Assembly: GCA_019748235.1 (NCBI GenBank)
Contig: JAIEPU010000178.1
Location: forward strand, 1 to 45,918
Source: a bacterium
GTDB taxonomy: Bacteria; Planctomycetota; Planctomycetia; Kolteriales; Kolteriaceae
Direction of reading: 5' to 3'
DNA length: 45,918 bases
Position numbers and translations under genes: made by a program. Positions 1 to 7,780 of the stretch are shown in pieces (within the stretch, counting starts at the first letter, position 1; every line of letters begins with the position of its first letter). The notes beneath the pieces were generated by a model that was not told where the DNA came from, did no database searches, and saw nothing but the letters and a program-made list of their open reading frames with translations.

Positions 1-1085
1 TTCGACTTGCCGTCGAAACGTTGGCATTAAGCGATGGCTCCAAAGTGACGGTTCGAATTGGTTCCTCGCTCGCATTCGTGCAAGAAGACCTTGCGCGCAT
101 CGACCAGACGGCTCTCATCGCCCTCGGGGTCATCTTCGCTGTCTCACCGATCTCGGGGTTTTGGTTAGCCGGCCGGGCGACCAAGCCGCTCAATAACATC
201 ATCAATACAGCCAGACGGATTCGCCCTGACGTGCTGGAAGAAAGACTTCCCGTGCATGGAACGGGAGACGAACTCGATCTCTTATCTCGAACGATTAATC
301 AACTCTTGGATCGATTAGCGGTCTATTTGGCCCACCAGCGGGAGTTCGTCGCCAATGCGGCTCATGAGCTTCGTTCCCCACTGGCCGCGATCCGTAGTGC
401 TGCGGAAGTGAGCTTAGCTCGCACTCGATCGGTCGAAGAATACGAAGCGCTCTCTGAAGAGATCATCGAGCAAATCGATGCCTTGACGACACTCGTGAAT
501 CAATTGCTGCTGCTGGCGGAATGCGAAACAGATCGCTTGAAAATTCACTCTCAATCGACATCGCTCGATACGGTTGTGAAAAAGGGAGTCGATATGTTCA
601 CTCCTGTGGCAGAACTGAAGTCGATCCATCTCCATTTGGGGGAAATAGAACCAGCCACGGTGGACGCGGACTCAAAGCATCTGAGGCAAGTGGTGAGCAA
701 CCTGCTCGATAATGCCATCAAGTTCACACCGACGAATGGTGACATCGAAGTTCACCTCCGGGTTGATTCGAATACCAACGAGGCCGTTCTGGTCGTGAGT
801 GACACCGGCGTGGGAATTCCCGCAGGAGATCTGAATCGAGTCTTCGAACGTTTCTATCGAGGAGACAAAGCACGTGATCGGACGAACCCTGTCCCTGGGA
901 CAGGCCTCGGCCTGAGTATTTGTCAGGCGCTCATTACCGCGTTCGGCGGCTCGATCACCGCCGAGAGCACATTCGGTAAGGGAACCCGGATGATCGTTCG
1001 GTTACCGATTAAAGGGACGGACGAATTGGATCAGGTCCCCACGCCCAAAATTACGCCGGTTACAATCGCTGAGAATCTTCCCTAG
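1..1085 (+). CDS. Sensor histidine kinase, C-terminal part (5' end outside window)
   Basis: The frame is open to the left edge (first full codon at base 3), so the sensor region and true start are missing. What remains is a transmembrane helix (codons near bases 110-170), a HAMP linker (GRATKPLNNI onward), a HisKA dimerisation/phosphoacceptor domain with the H-box ANAAHELRSP (phospho-accepting His codon at 363-365), and a HATPase_c domain with N-box LLDNAIKFTP, G1 box DTGVGIP and G2 box GTGLGLSI. It should autophosphorylate at the inner membrane and pass phosphate to a response regulator, which in this architecture is normally the gene just upstream, outside the window. The layout resembles CusS/heavy-metal-type sensor kinases, but the ligand cannot be read from this part. 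No receiver domain follows the ATPase. All catalytic boxes are intact, so the kinase is probably active. Confidence 0.93.
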   Translation, partial: RLAVETLALSDGSKVTVRIGSSLAFVQEDLARIDQTALIALGVIFAVSPISGFWLAGRATKPLNNIINTARRIRPDVLEERLPVHGTGDELDLLSRTINQLLDRLAVYLAHQREFVANAAHELRSPLAAIRSAAEVSLARTRSVEEYEALSEEIIEQIDALTTLVNQLLLLAECETDRLKIHSQSTSLDTVVKKGVDMFTPVAELKSIHLHLGEIEPATVDADSKHLRQVVSNLLDNAIKFTPTNGDIEVHLRVDSNTNEAVLVVSDTGVGIPAGDLNRVFERFYRGDKARDRTNPVPGTGLGLSICQALITAFGGSITAESTFGKGTRMIVRLPIKGTDELDQVPTPKITPVTIAENLP

Positions 1086-1577
1086 TTCATTCATTGGCCC
1101 TATGTTGACAAGCGGACTCATCCCTCCCGTCTTCCTCGAGTTCGATTAACGATTATCGAGAGGGGCACGTATCTCACGCTGACATTCCCCCCATTCGGTG
1201 TCGATCAACGGGCGCCATGCAAGAAAAGCCCCTCTATAAGCCCATCAAGGTTTTCACACGACGTTGGAAAGAGTGAGGCCGTGAACAGGCGATGCGATCG
1301 CACGCTTCTCTGCGCCAGTGAAACTTGAGCGAAAATGCTCAACGAGTCGCAAATAGATGGCAAGATGGGGGCTTCTCTGAGGATTGTAGCGGTTGTAATG
1401 ATTGCGCCGAGCTCCGTTGCCGAAGATTAGAGATAGGCCGATCGGTTCACCCGTGAAGCGCGCGCTTGGCGGGTGAATCGTGAACAGCGATCTCGAGAGT
1501 GAAGTGCTGGGCAGGTAACTTCGACGATTTTTCTCCCCGATTCGAACTCTCATGAGACGTAGAGAAGGATCTCCTTG
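1086..1577. other. Intergenic region between kinase and porin genes
   Basis: About 490 bases without a convincing gene; the short open frames here have no ribosome binding site and unprotein-like composition. It contains a widely spaced 8-base inverted repeat (1159-1166 with 1228-1235), a TGCGATCGCA palindrome at 1293-1302 and the strong nested hairpin at 1443-1480 described separately. A TTGACA at 1105-1110 has no matching -10 element. The porin gene's promoter probably lies here, but I could not place it. The region is long enough to hold a structured 5' leader or small RNA; I recognise no known riboswitch class. Confidence 0.5.
1443..1480. repeat. Nested inverted repeat (38 bases) upstream of porin gene
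   Basis: Outer arms 1443-1453 and 1470-1480 pair over 11 positions (core TTCACCCG with CGGGTGAA, plus a G-T wobble and two more pairs outside). Inside lies the perfect 12-base palindrome AAGCGCGCGCTT at 1456-1467, separated from the outer stem by a two-base internal mismatch. There is no T-run on either side, so an intrinsic terminator is unlikely. It ends about 98 bases before the porin ATG, which suits either a 5' leader hairpin or an operator for a dimeric regulator. Function is inferred from position only. Confidence 0.55.
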
Positions 1578-3131
1578 ATGAAGGCGTACGTGAGGCTATC
1601 GACCGTAGCCTTCACGTTGGGATTGGCTCTCTCGTTTCCGGTCCGAGCGGTCGGCCAAAGTTTGGTTGGTTCGCGACCACCGGTGCAAAACGGCAATCTT
1701 GTTGAAACTGTTGAAGAGGTCGACGAGGCGGCCATTCCTCCGATCGAGCCGTCTCGATCGCCGCGATCCGCCCCCGCCGCTTTAGAGCCGACCGAAATCA
1801 TTTCAGAAGATGGATCGTTCGAATTTGCCGGGGACAAACAGGGATCCAAATCAGTGATTGTCGGAGATTGCTGTCCTGCAAACGGGGCGGCACCTGTTGG
1901 CCCCAATATGCCCGCGAAGCCGCGAAAGATTGATCTCAAGGCACGGTTTGGCAATGGATTCGAACTTTATACCGCGGATGAAGAGTTTACGTTCCAGGCT
2001 CACAACCTGACTCAGATCGATTACCGTAATTATGGAACGGAAGGTCTTGGCTTTGATAAAGATGGATTCGTCGTCCCCCGAGAATGGCTGATCTTTCAGG
2101 GTAAATTGACTAAGCCGATCGACTACTACTTCTCCGTCGCTTACGGCCACAACACATTCAACATTCTCGATGTCTACTTCAACTGGCATGCGATTGATGA
2201 CAGGCTGCAAGTGAAGCTCGGTCGTTACAAGACGCCTTTCACGTATGAGTTCTACAACCTGCCGATTCAAGGCCTCGTGAACCCGGAGCGATCGCTGTTT
2301 TTCAATAACTACGGCTTGAACCGCGATCTGGGTGCGATGGTGTGGGGAACGGTGTTCGACAAGCGGCTCGATTACGCGGCCGGCATTTTCAACGGCACAC
2401 GCAACGGCCTCCTTGATACGAACAATGCCAAGGACTTCGCGGGGATCGTGAATTTGCGGCCGTTCGGCACATGGGAGAACTCAGCCCTGCAGTACTTGAA
2501 TATCGGCGGCAGCACTGACGTCGGCCAGCAGGATGATAATCTTGCCAATCCTCAAGTATTCCGCACGATCGCACCGAATACCCTCGCGCCGGGGATCGGG
2601 ATGGTGTTTCTGAACCTGGCGAACAACGTTCGAGACTTCGGACCCCGTGCGTTCTGGACAGCTCATGCCGCTTGGTATTATCAGAGTCTGTCGCTGCTGG
2701 CCGAATATGAAGGGGGATTCCAAGACTACGCTCGCACCGCGAGTAACATCCGCATCAACGTGCCGGCCCAGAGTTATTACGTGCAGGCGGGTTACTTCAT
2801 CACGGGAGAGACGGTCACCGGACGCGGGAGCGTGCAGCCGATTCGCCCGTTTGATATCCGTGAGGGAATGCGAGGTGTTGGAGCCATCGAGCCGTTCACT
2901 CGTTGGAACCAGTTTCATTTGGGTGACAGCATATTGTCACTGACGGATGGTCTTCCTTGGACGAACACCATTCGGACTTACAGCCTCGGCACGAACTGGT
3001 ACTGGAATCAAAACATCAAATTCGTCTTCGAATGGGAGCATTCGTGGTTCGGTAATGCGGTAACAACCGGACCAGGAATTACGGCGAAACAGAACGATAC
3101 GTTCCTCTTACGAAGCCAGATCTACTTCTAA
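1578..3131 (+). CDS. Outer membrane porin, OprO/OprP (phosphate-selective porin) family
   Basis: A 517-residue exported protein. It has a Sec signal peptide (residues 1 to about 26, ending around PVRAVGQ), a low-complexity Pro/Glu-rich stretch to about residue 110, then a beta-barrel domain. Characteristic porin O/P stretches are visible: an amphipathic strand pattern, 'VKLGRYKTPFTYE', 'ERSLFFNNYGLNRDLGAM' and a C-terminal strand ending in aromatic Phe, as needed for BAM insertion. It should form a trimeric channel in the outer membrane; substrate (phosphate, polyphosphate or other anion) cannot be decided, since planctomycete members are numerous and mostly unstudied. Start chosen at the ATG at 1578, about 8 bases after an AAGGA-type site; a TTG directly before it (1575) is a less likely start. 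Preceded by the nested inverted repeat at 1443-1480, and no operon partner downstream (the next gene is convergent). Confidence 0.85.
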   Translation: MKAYVRLSTVAFTLGLALSFPVRAVGQSLVGSRPPVQNGNLVETVEEVDEAAIPPIEPSRSPRSAPAALEPTEIISEDGSFEFAGDKQGSKSVIVGDCCPANGAAPVGPNMPAKPRKIDLKARFGNGFELYTADEEFTFQAHNLTQIDYRNYGTEGLGFDKDGFVVPREWLIFQGKLTKPIDYYFSVAYGHNTFNILDVYFNWHAIDDRLQVKLGRYKTPFTYEFYNLPIQGLVNPERSLFFNNYGLNRDLGAMVWGTVFDKRLDYAAGIFNGTRNGLLDTNNAKDFAGIVNLRPFGTWENSALQYLNIGGSTDVGQQDDNLANPQVFRTIAPNTLAPGIGMVFLNLANNVRDFGPRAFWTAHAAWYYQSLSLLAEYEGGFQDYARTASNIRINVPAQSYYVQAGYFITGETVTGRGSVQPIRPFDIREGMRGVGAIEPFTRWNQFHLGDSILSLTDGLPWTNTIRTYSLGTNWYWNQNIKFVFEWEHSWFGNAVTTGPGITAKQNDTFLLRSQIYF

Positions 3132-3167
3132 TCGATCCTTCGAGGCGGCGACCTGTTCTACATTGGA

Positions 3168-4325
3168 CTACGCCGCTCGGCGTGATTCCAATTCAAATCG
3201 ATCGGCGACATTGCAGACCCACCGATCCCAGCTCGTGCGCGAACCGGGAATAATCGTCCCGAGCACACGAGGGGAACTAGCCCCAGTCAAGGCGGGAATG
3301 TTGCCGGGAAGATTCTCCATCGCAAGGAATGCCCATAGAGCCGCATGCGCCGCTCCTAGGACGGCCGATGGAACGCCGATATCATCAGACCGCAGAATCG
3401 GCGTTTCGGTCATGCGATCGCCGATCAACTTCCACAGGAATCCATTTCGAACTCCTCCTCCGCTCGTGATGATCTCGGTGATCATGCGGTGAGAGGGAAG
3501 AAAGCGATGGGCGGATTCTTTCAGCGATCGTGCCAGAAAGTGATTCGCCGAACAGAGAACGTCTTTCCCCGACAAACCGAGCTCACGCGCAAAGGAAAGG
3601 GATGCATCGATGAACGCCCGGTCGAACGTTTTTTCGTCCATGAAGCGGGGGGGAGATCGCAGCAAGAAAGGATGACTCGTCCATTGATTGACGAGCGACT
3701 CGGAGAGCCGACCTTGAACGGCGAAATGTCCGCTCGGGTCGAACGAATATTTGCCGTCACTGAGTCGCAACGTCAACTCGTCAAGAAAGTCCGTGCCGGG
3801 CGCGGCATCGAAACAGTGCATTTCCTCATGGGTCGAGCTGGAGGGAAGCAAGGCAACTCGAAGAGCGCGTCCCAGGTGAACCAGCAGCCTTGTTTGTTTC
3901 GGCGATCGGAAAAGAAGCCAATCGACAATCGGCGTGAGAGGCTCCCCTTTTCCTCCGACGGCGATGTCTCGATCAGCGAATCGACAGGCGACCGTCGCGC
4001 CGGTCCTTTCGGCGAGCAACGTTCCGAGTTGCACCATGTCGCCCGGTAATTCGGCAAGGCCAATGGCATCAATGGCAGGAAGAGGGATGTCTACCTGCCC
4101 CGCCAAGACGATGATGGCATGGATCGCGGCCCGCGTTAGCTCTGCCTGATTCTCGGGGGGGGAAGGGAAAGTCATTCCATCGGTATTAAGGACGCGGAGG
4201 TTCCAGCCCTCGCCGCGACAGCGAAGGATCGCAACCTTGAGTCGCCGCGAACGGCTTCCCATGCATATGCCGGCGAACACACGGATTTCATTTCCGCTGT
4301 TCCATCCGCTTCCTTCGAGCGTCAT
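3168..4325 (-). CDS. AnmK-like protein (anhydro-N-acetylmuramic acid kinase family), probable inactive kinase
   Basis: The 385-residue product matches the AnmK fold along its length: GGGVRN near residues 289-294 and the C-terminal signature ending in ENLPGNIPALTGAS (337-350). AnmK phosphorylates 1,6-anhydroMurNAc during cell-wall recycling. The motifs that make a working enzyme are not there. The N-terminal phosphate-binding loop, normally MSGTSLDGID-like, reads CMGSRSRRLK (residues 21-30), replacing the two aspartates with Arg and Lys. The middle DTGPGN-like motif reads DAAPGT (173-178), and the PPKSTGRE-like motif reads PPRFMDEK (225-232). The frame is otherwise intact and long, so it is not a decaying gene; it looks like a repurposed, non-catalytic member. 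It lies 276 bases downstream of the PuuD-like gene on the same strand, with the inverted repeat at 4485-4522 between them. Family call is firm, loss of activity is inferred. Confidence 0.8.
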   Translation of the reverse strand: MTLEGSGWNSGNEIRVFAGICMGSRSRRLKVAILRCRGEGWNLRVLNTDGMTFPSPPENQAELTRAAIHAIIVLAGQVDIPLPAIDAIGLAELPGDMVQLGTLLAERTGATVACRFADRDIAVGGKGEPLTPIVDWLLFRSPKQTRLLVHLGRALRVALLPSSSTHEEMHCFDAAPGTDFLDELTLRLSDGKYSFDPSGHFAVQGRLSESLVNQWTSHPFLLRSPPRFMDEKTFDRAFIDASLSFARELGLSGKDVLCSANHFLARSLKESAHRFLPSHRMITEIITSGGGVRNGFLWKLIGDRMTETPILRSDDIGVPSAVLGAAHAALWAFLAMENLPGNIPALTGASSPRVLGTIIPGSRTSWDRWVCNVADRFELESRRAA

Positions 4326-4484
4326 TCAATCCTCAGGCCAATGGTGTACCGCAACCCGTCGGCTCGTGCCGGCCAGGTGGAAGGGATTACTCGCGCGCCA
4401 GGGTCTTCACGTCGAGAGCAGATTCGCAAGTCCTGATGGATATCCAGCGACCAGAGATGGGGAAGTGAGGTATTACAAACGCCA

Positions 4485-4522
4485 ACATCTCGCCGCCCAC
4501 TGTATAATGGACGACGAGATGT
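4485..4522. promoter_or_regulatory. Inverted repeat flanking a TATAAT box
   Basis: ACATCTCG at 4485-4492 and CGAGATGT at 4515-4522 are exact reverse complements, 22 bases apart. Between them, at 4503-4508 on the plus strand, is a perfect TATAAT hexamer. The layout resembles an operator around a -10 element, but no good -35 is present and no plus-strand gene follows before 5503. It may instead be a hairpin in the transcript joining the PuuD-like and AnmK-like genes. Low confidence in function, high in the sequence pattern. Confidence 0.3.
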
Positions 4523-4601
4523 CGGGGCATCGCAAAGCAAAGAGAAGAGGACTCGATACGCGGGATGAGTCATCGCGGGATGACTTTTCCCTTGGTTTTC
4601 T

Positions 4602-5354
4602 TTACGCTGCTTTCACCGTGGGGAAGAGCTGAAGCGTGGTCTTGCCCATGGTGGCCTCGACAAAGCCTTCGAAGAGTTGGCGATCGAGGGCAGAGGAGGA
4701 ATCGTTCTCGGGATGCCATTGGACGCCGACCATCCACCAGGTCGGATCCATCATCTCGATCGCTTCGACCAGACCATCGGGAGCCAGAGCGCTGGAACGA
4801 AGTCCCTTGCCCAAAGTGCGGATTCCCTGGTGATGATTGCTGTTTACCCGGATTTCCCCTTCGCCGTAGATTTCCTCGAGGCGGGTCGCGGGCGTAACGA
4901 ATACGGTATGGCGGTGCGTGCCGTCGTACGGATCAAAGTGCGGGAGCGCCCGGGGCATATCCTCGGGGAGGTGCGTGTGGATCGTTCCACCGAACATGAC
5001 GTTCATGAGTTGCATGCTGACACCGACGCAAAGGGTCGGGAGCTTGCGATCGATCGCCATCTTCATCAGTCGGCGATCAGCGTCCTCACGGCGAGGCAGC
5101 ATCGGCTTGATCGAGGGATGAGGCCTCTTTCCAAGCTTGACCGGGTTCAGATCGAGCCCGCCGGTCATGAGCAGGCCGTCGACTCGGTCGATGTATTCTT
5201 CGAGGATTTCCTCTCGTTCCATCGGAGGAATGATGACAGGGATGCCGCCGGCAGCGAAAATACCATCGACGTAGCCACAATCGAGAACCGATTTGGGCTT
5301 CTTGTCTTTCTTGCTGAGAATGAGATCAGAACAGACGCCAATGAGCGGCTTCAT
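4602..5354 (-). CDS. PuuD-like class I glutamine amidotransferase family protein lacking the nucleophilic Cys
   Basis: A 250-residue protein of the gamma-glutamyl-GABA hydrolase (peptidase C26) family. Family features: GLLMTGGLDLNP (60-71), the nucleophile elbow region PTLCVGVSMQLMNVMFGGT (106-124), VNSNHHQGI (170-178) and the catalytic His-Glu pair in VQWHPE (His214, Glu216). A gapless alignment of the elbow to the family pattern P-x-L-G-I-C-R-G-M-Q puts Gly111 (codon 5022-5024) where the catalytic Cys belongs; the only Cys nearby is two residues earlier (Cys109). Hydrolase activity by the usual mechanism is therefore unlikely unless Cys109 substitutes. The start is decided by AAGGAG nine bases before the ATG at 5354; a longer in-frame reading would overlap the neighbouring divergent gene. 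Probably transcribed toward the AnmK-like gene. Role unknown. Confidence 0.82.
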   Translation of the reverse strand: MKPLIGVCSDLILSKKDKKPKSVLDCGYVDGIFAAGGIPVIIPPMEREEILEEYIDRVDGLLMTGGLDLNPVKLGKRPHPSIKPMLPRREDADRRLMKMAIDRKLPTLCVGVSMQLMNVMFGGTIHTHLPEDMPRALPHFDPYDGTHRHTVFVTPATRLEEIYGEGEIRVNSNHHQGIRTLGKGLRSSALAPDGLVEAIEMMDPTWWMVGVQWHPENDSSSALDRQLFEGFVEATMGKTTLQLFPTVKAA

Positions 5355-5502
5355 GCGGGGAGCTCCTTCCTTGGATGCACAACACCGGCCTTGATGAACC
5401 GCATCCTTGCGGTTGGCCCGTCTTAGGGAGACGATGTCTTCCCTCGACAGGAAAGAAACTAACGATGGTATTATCGATTCGCAACAAAAATCTGGGGTTT
5501 TA

Positions 5503-7758
5503 ATGCGCGGCGGCTCGACTAAGTTCCTGAAATCATTGCTTTTAGCAGCATTCACATTCTTGCTGGCAGCCTCTTTTTCATCTCTTCGGTCCCAGACCGC
5601 CGATCAAGTCAATCGATCCATCGATAACGGCATCGCGTACCTGAAAAGCCGTCAGTTGGCGAATGGAAGCTGGCTCGAGGAGCCGACCTATCCGGGGGGT
5701 GTCACCGCGCTCGTTACGCTAACGCTTTTAAGTTGTGATGTTCCGCCGGACAGTCCCGTGATCCAGCGAGCACTCGATTACATGCGCCGAATCAATCCGT
5801 CGGACACCTATGTGGTCTCGTTGATGGCAATGGCCTTTGCTGAGGCTCAGCCCAAGCAGGAGTTCCCCCGCATCCAGCGTTTCGGCCAATGGCTGATGGA
5901 ATCACGGCTCCCCAATGGGCGATGGACGTATGGTCCTGGACCGAAGCAACGGATTGGATTCGGCGACAATTCGAATTCACAGTTCGCGATGCTTGGACTT
6001 CAGGCGGCCAATCAAGCGGGGATGCAGGTCCCTGACAAGTTCTGGGCAGGAGCGCGTGACTATTGGGTGAGTGATCAATCGAATGTTGGCTCGTGGGGGT
6101 ACATGAACCCAAACGCCAGCACGGGAAGCATGACCTGCGCCGGAATATCGAGTCTCATCATTGCCAATCGTGCGATGAATGACGTCCGATCCGAGAACTT
6201 TGGCGGACGACGAATTCGTTGTGCCGGCGTTAGAACCGATCGAAATGTCGAGGCGGGAATCGATTGGCTTGGTCGCAACTTCACAGTGCGGGCCAATCCC
6301 GGCGGCGCGCAGGAGTGGTACTACTACTACCTGTACGGCATGGAGAGAGCGGGCCGATTGAGTGGTCGCCGCTTCTTCGGGCAGCATGATTGGTATCGGG
6401 CCGGCGTTCGAGTTCTCACTGCTCCCTCACCCTTCGCTCAGCAACCGGACGGCTCATGGAGCGGACAACAGGGAGTTCCTCAGCTTTACAACACCTGCTT
6501 CGCCCTTCTCTTTCTTTCGAAGGGCCGTATTCCGATCGTCGTCAATAAACTGAAACACGCGCCAGGGGATGATTGGAACAATGCCCCCAATGACGTCCAC
6601 AACTTGACACAATTCGTTGCGAAGCAATGGAACGTCAAGCTGAACTGGCAGATCGTGGACGGCAAAGTGGCATCGGTCGAAGATCTGTTGCAAGCCCCCG
6701 TCCTTCAATTCAGTGGGCATGAGATTCCAAAATTCTCCCCCCGCGAGAAACAGGCTCTTCGGCAATTCGTTTCCGATGGTGGGCTCATCATGGCGGATTC
6801 GAATTGCAGTTGCGGATCATTCGACACGGGCTTTCGCGATCTTTGCAAAGAGCTGTTCCCCGATGCCGGCCAGGAGCTTCGCCGGCTTGAGCCGGAGCAT
6901 GGCGTTTGGAACAGTCTGTTCAAGATCCCACCGGAATGGCCTCTCTTTGGAATCGACATCGGTTGCCGCACGGGCGTCTTTTACAGTCCTGAGGACTTGT
7001 CTTGCCATTGGGAGTTCGCGGAAGAACAGGAATCGCTCATGGCGCTTCGGATCGGCGCGAACATCATCGCTTATGGTGTGGGGCCGGAAGATCTGAAGGA
7101 CAAACTTGATGAACGAAAATCGTTCGACAACTTCGTCGAGGATCAGATCAAGCGTAACTATCTGCAAATTGCCCGCATCAGACACAATGGTGATTTCAAC
7201 CCCGCTCCGCTCGCGATTCGAAATCTCATGTTGTCTCTTCGAGAGATCGCCAAGATCGATGTCATCGCTCAGGACCGGGTCATCGATATCCTGGATCCAA
7301 ATCTGACGAACTATCCGCTCGCATTCATGACGGGCCGAACTCGATTTCAACTCGATCGTGAGCAGCGTGAGCGATTGGCGGAGTTTCTCAGTAACGGCGG
7401 CGTCCTCTTTGCCGACGCCTGTTGCGGGAATGAGCGATTCGACGAATCCTTCCGGGCGATGCTGAAGGAACTTTTCCCTGAGCGGAAGCTCGAGCCGATA
7501 CCCGTCGAACACGAACTCTTCACGGACAAGATCGGATACAACATCCAGACGGTGAAATACGGCCCCGCGCTGCAGGGGCGCGAGGGGCCACCGATCTTGG
7601 AGGGGATCAATATCGATGGACGTTATGCTGTTATTTACAGCAAGTTCGATCTCGGCTGCGCTCTACAGAAACAACAAAGTCGCGACTGTAAGGGATATTC
7701 CCATGAATCCGCGGTCAAGATCGCGAGTAATATTGTTCTCTACGCGTTGAAACAGTAG
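5503..7758 (+). CDS. Secreted alpha/alpha-toroid protein with two tandem DUF4159 domains
   Basis: 751 residues. After a signal peptide (residues 1 to about 30, hydrophobic core LLLAAFTFLLAAS) comes a prenyltransferase/squalene-cyclase-like alpha/alpha toroid (about 35-340) with repeats such as 'GIAYLKSRQLANGSW' and 'LPNGRWTYG'. Two DUF4159 domains follow, about 343-540 and 542-751. They are recognisable copies of each other: each has a 'PLAFMTGR/APVLQFSGH' strand, a 'GG-hydrophobic-ADxxC' turn (GGLIMADSNCSCG; GGVLFADACCG) and 'LFP' helix. DUF4159 has a Rossmann-like or GATase-like fold of unknown function; in planctomycetes and Bacteroidetes it often accompanies MoxR/DUF58/VWA operons. The start is taken at 5503 because the signal peptide begins there, though the Shine-Dalgarno is weak. 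The sialidase-fold gene follows after 22 bases and is probably cotranscribed. The toroid also appears, as a separate protein, at 41082-42125. Confidence 0.82.
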   Translation: MRGGSTKFLKSLLLAAFTFLLAASFSSLRSQTADQVNRSIDNGIAYLKSRQLANGSWLEEPTYPGGVTALVTLTLLSCDVPPDSPVIQRALDYMRRINPSDTYVVSLMAMAFAEAQPKQEFPRIQRFGQWLMESRLPNGRWTYGPGPKQRIGFGDNSNSQFAMLGLQAANQAGMQVPDKFWAGARDYWVSDQSNVGSWGYMNPNASTGSMTCAGISSLIIANRAMNDVRSENFGGRRIRCAGVRTDRNVEAGIDWLGRNFTVRANPGGAQEWYYYYLYGMERAGRLSGRRFFGQHDWYRAGVRVLTAPSPFAQQPDGSWSGQQGVPQLYNTCFALLFLSKGRIPIVVNKLKHAPGDDWNNAPNDVHNLTQFVAKQWNVKLNWQIVDGKVASVEDLLQAPVLQFSGHEIPKFSPREKQALRQFVSDGGLIMADSNCSCGSFDTGFRDLCKELFPDAGQELRRLEPEHGVWNSLFKIPPEWPLFGIDIGCRTGVFYSPEDLSCHWEFAEEQESLMALRIGANIIAYGVGPEDLKDKLDERKSFDNFVEDQIKRNYLQIARIRHNGDFNPAPLAIRNLMLSLREIAKIDVIAQDRVIDILDPNLTNYPLAFMTGRTRFQLDREQRERLAEFLSNGGVLFADACCGNERFDESFRAMLKELFPERKLEPIPVEHELFTDKIGYNIQTVKYGPALQGREGPPILEGINIDGRYAVIYSKFDLGCALQKQQSRDCKGYSHESAVKIASNIVLYALKQ

Positions 7759-7780
7759 TGCAGCAGCCGAGACGTGCGAC

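Noticed and set aside
1105-1110. TTGACA after the histidine kinase gene
   Set aside because: No -10-like hexamer at 16-18 bases.
3141-3180. Bulged GC-rich stem between the convergent porin and AnmK-like genes as a terminator
   Set aside because: The stem is interrupted, has a loop of about 20 bases and no T-run.
4322-4573. 83-codon open frame upstream of the AnmK-like gene with an ATGA overlap
   Set aside because: The overlap is tempting, but residue use is Arg/Ser/Cys-rich and random-looking, and there is no good ribosome site.
4677-5426. 249-codon open frame antisense to the PuuD-like gene
   Set aside because: No recognisable domain or ribosome site; the minus-strand frame has clear family motifs.
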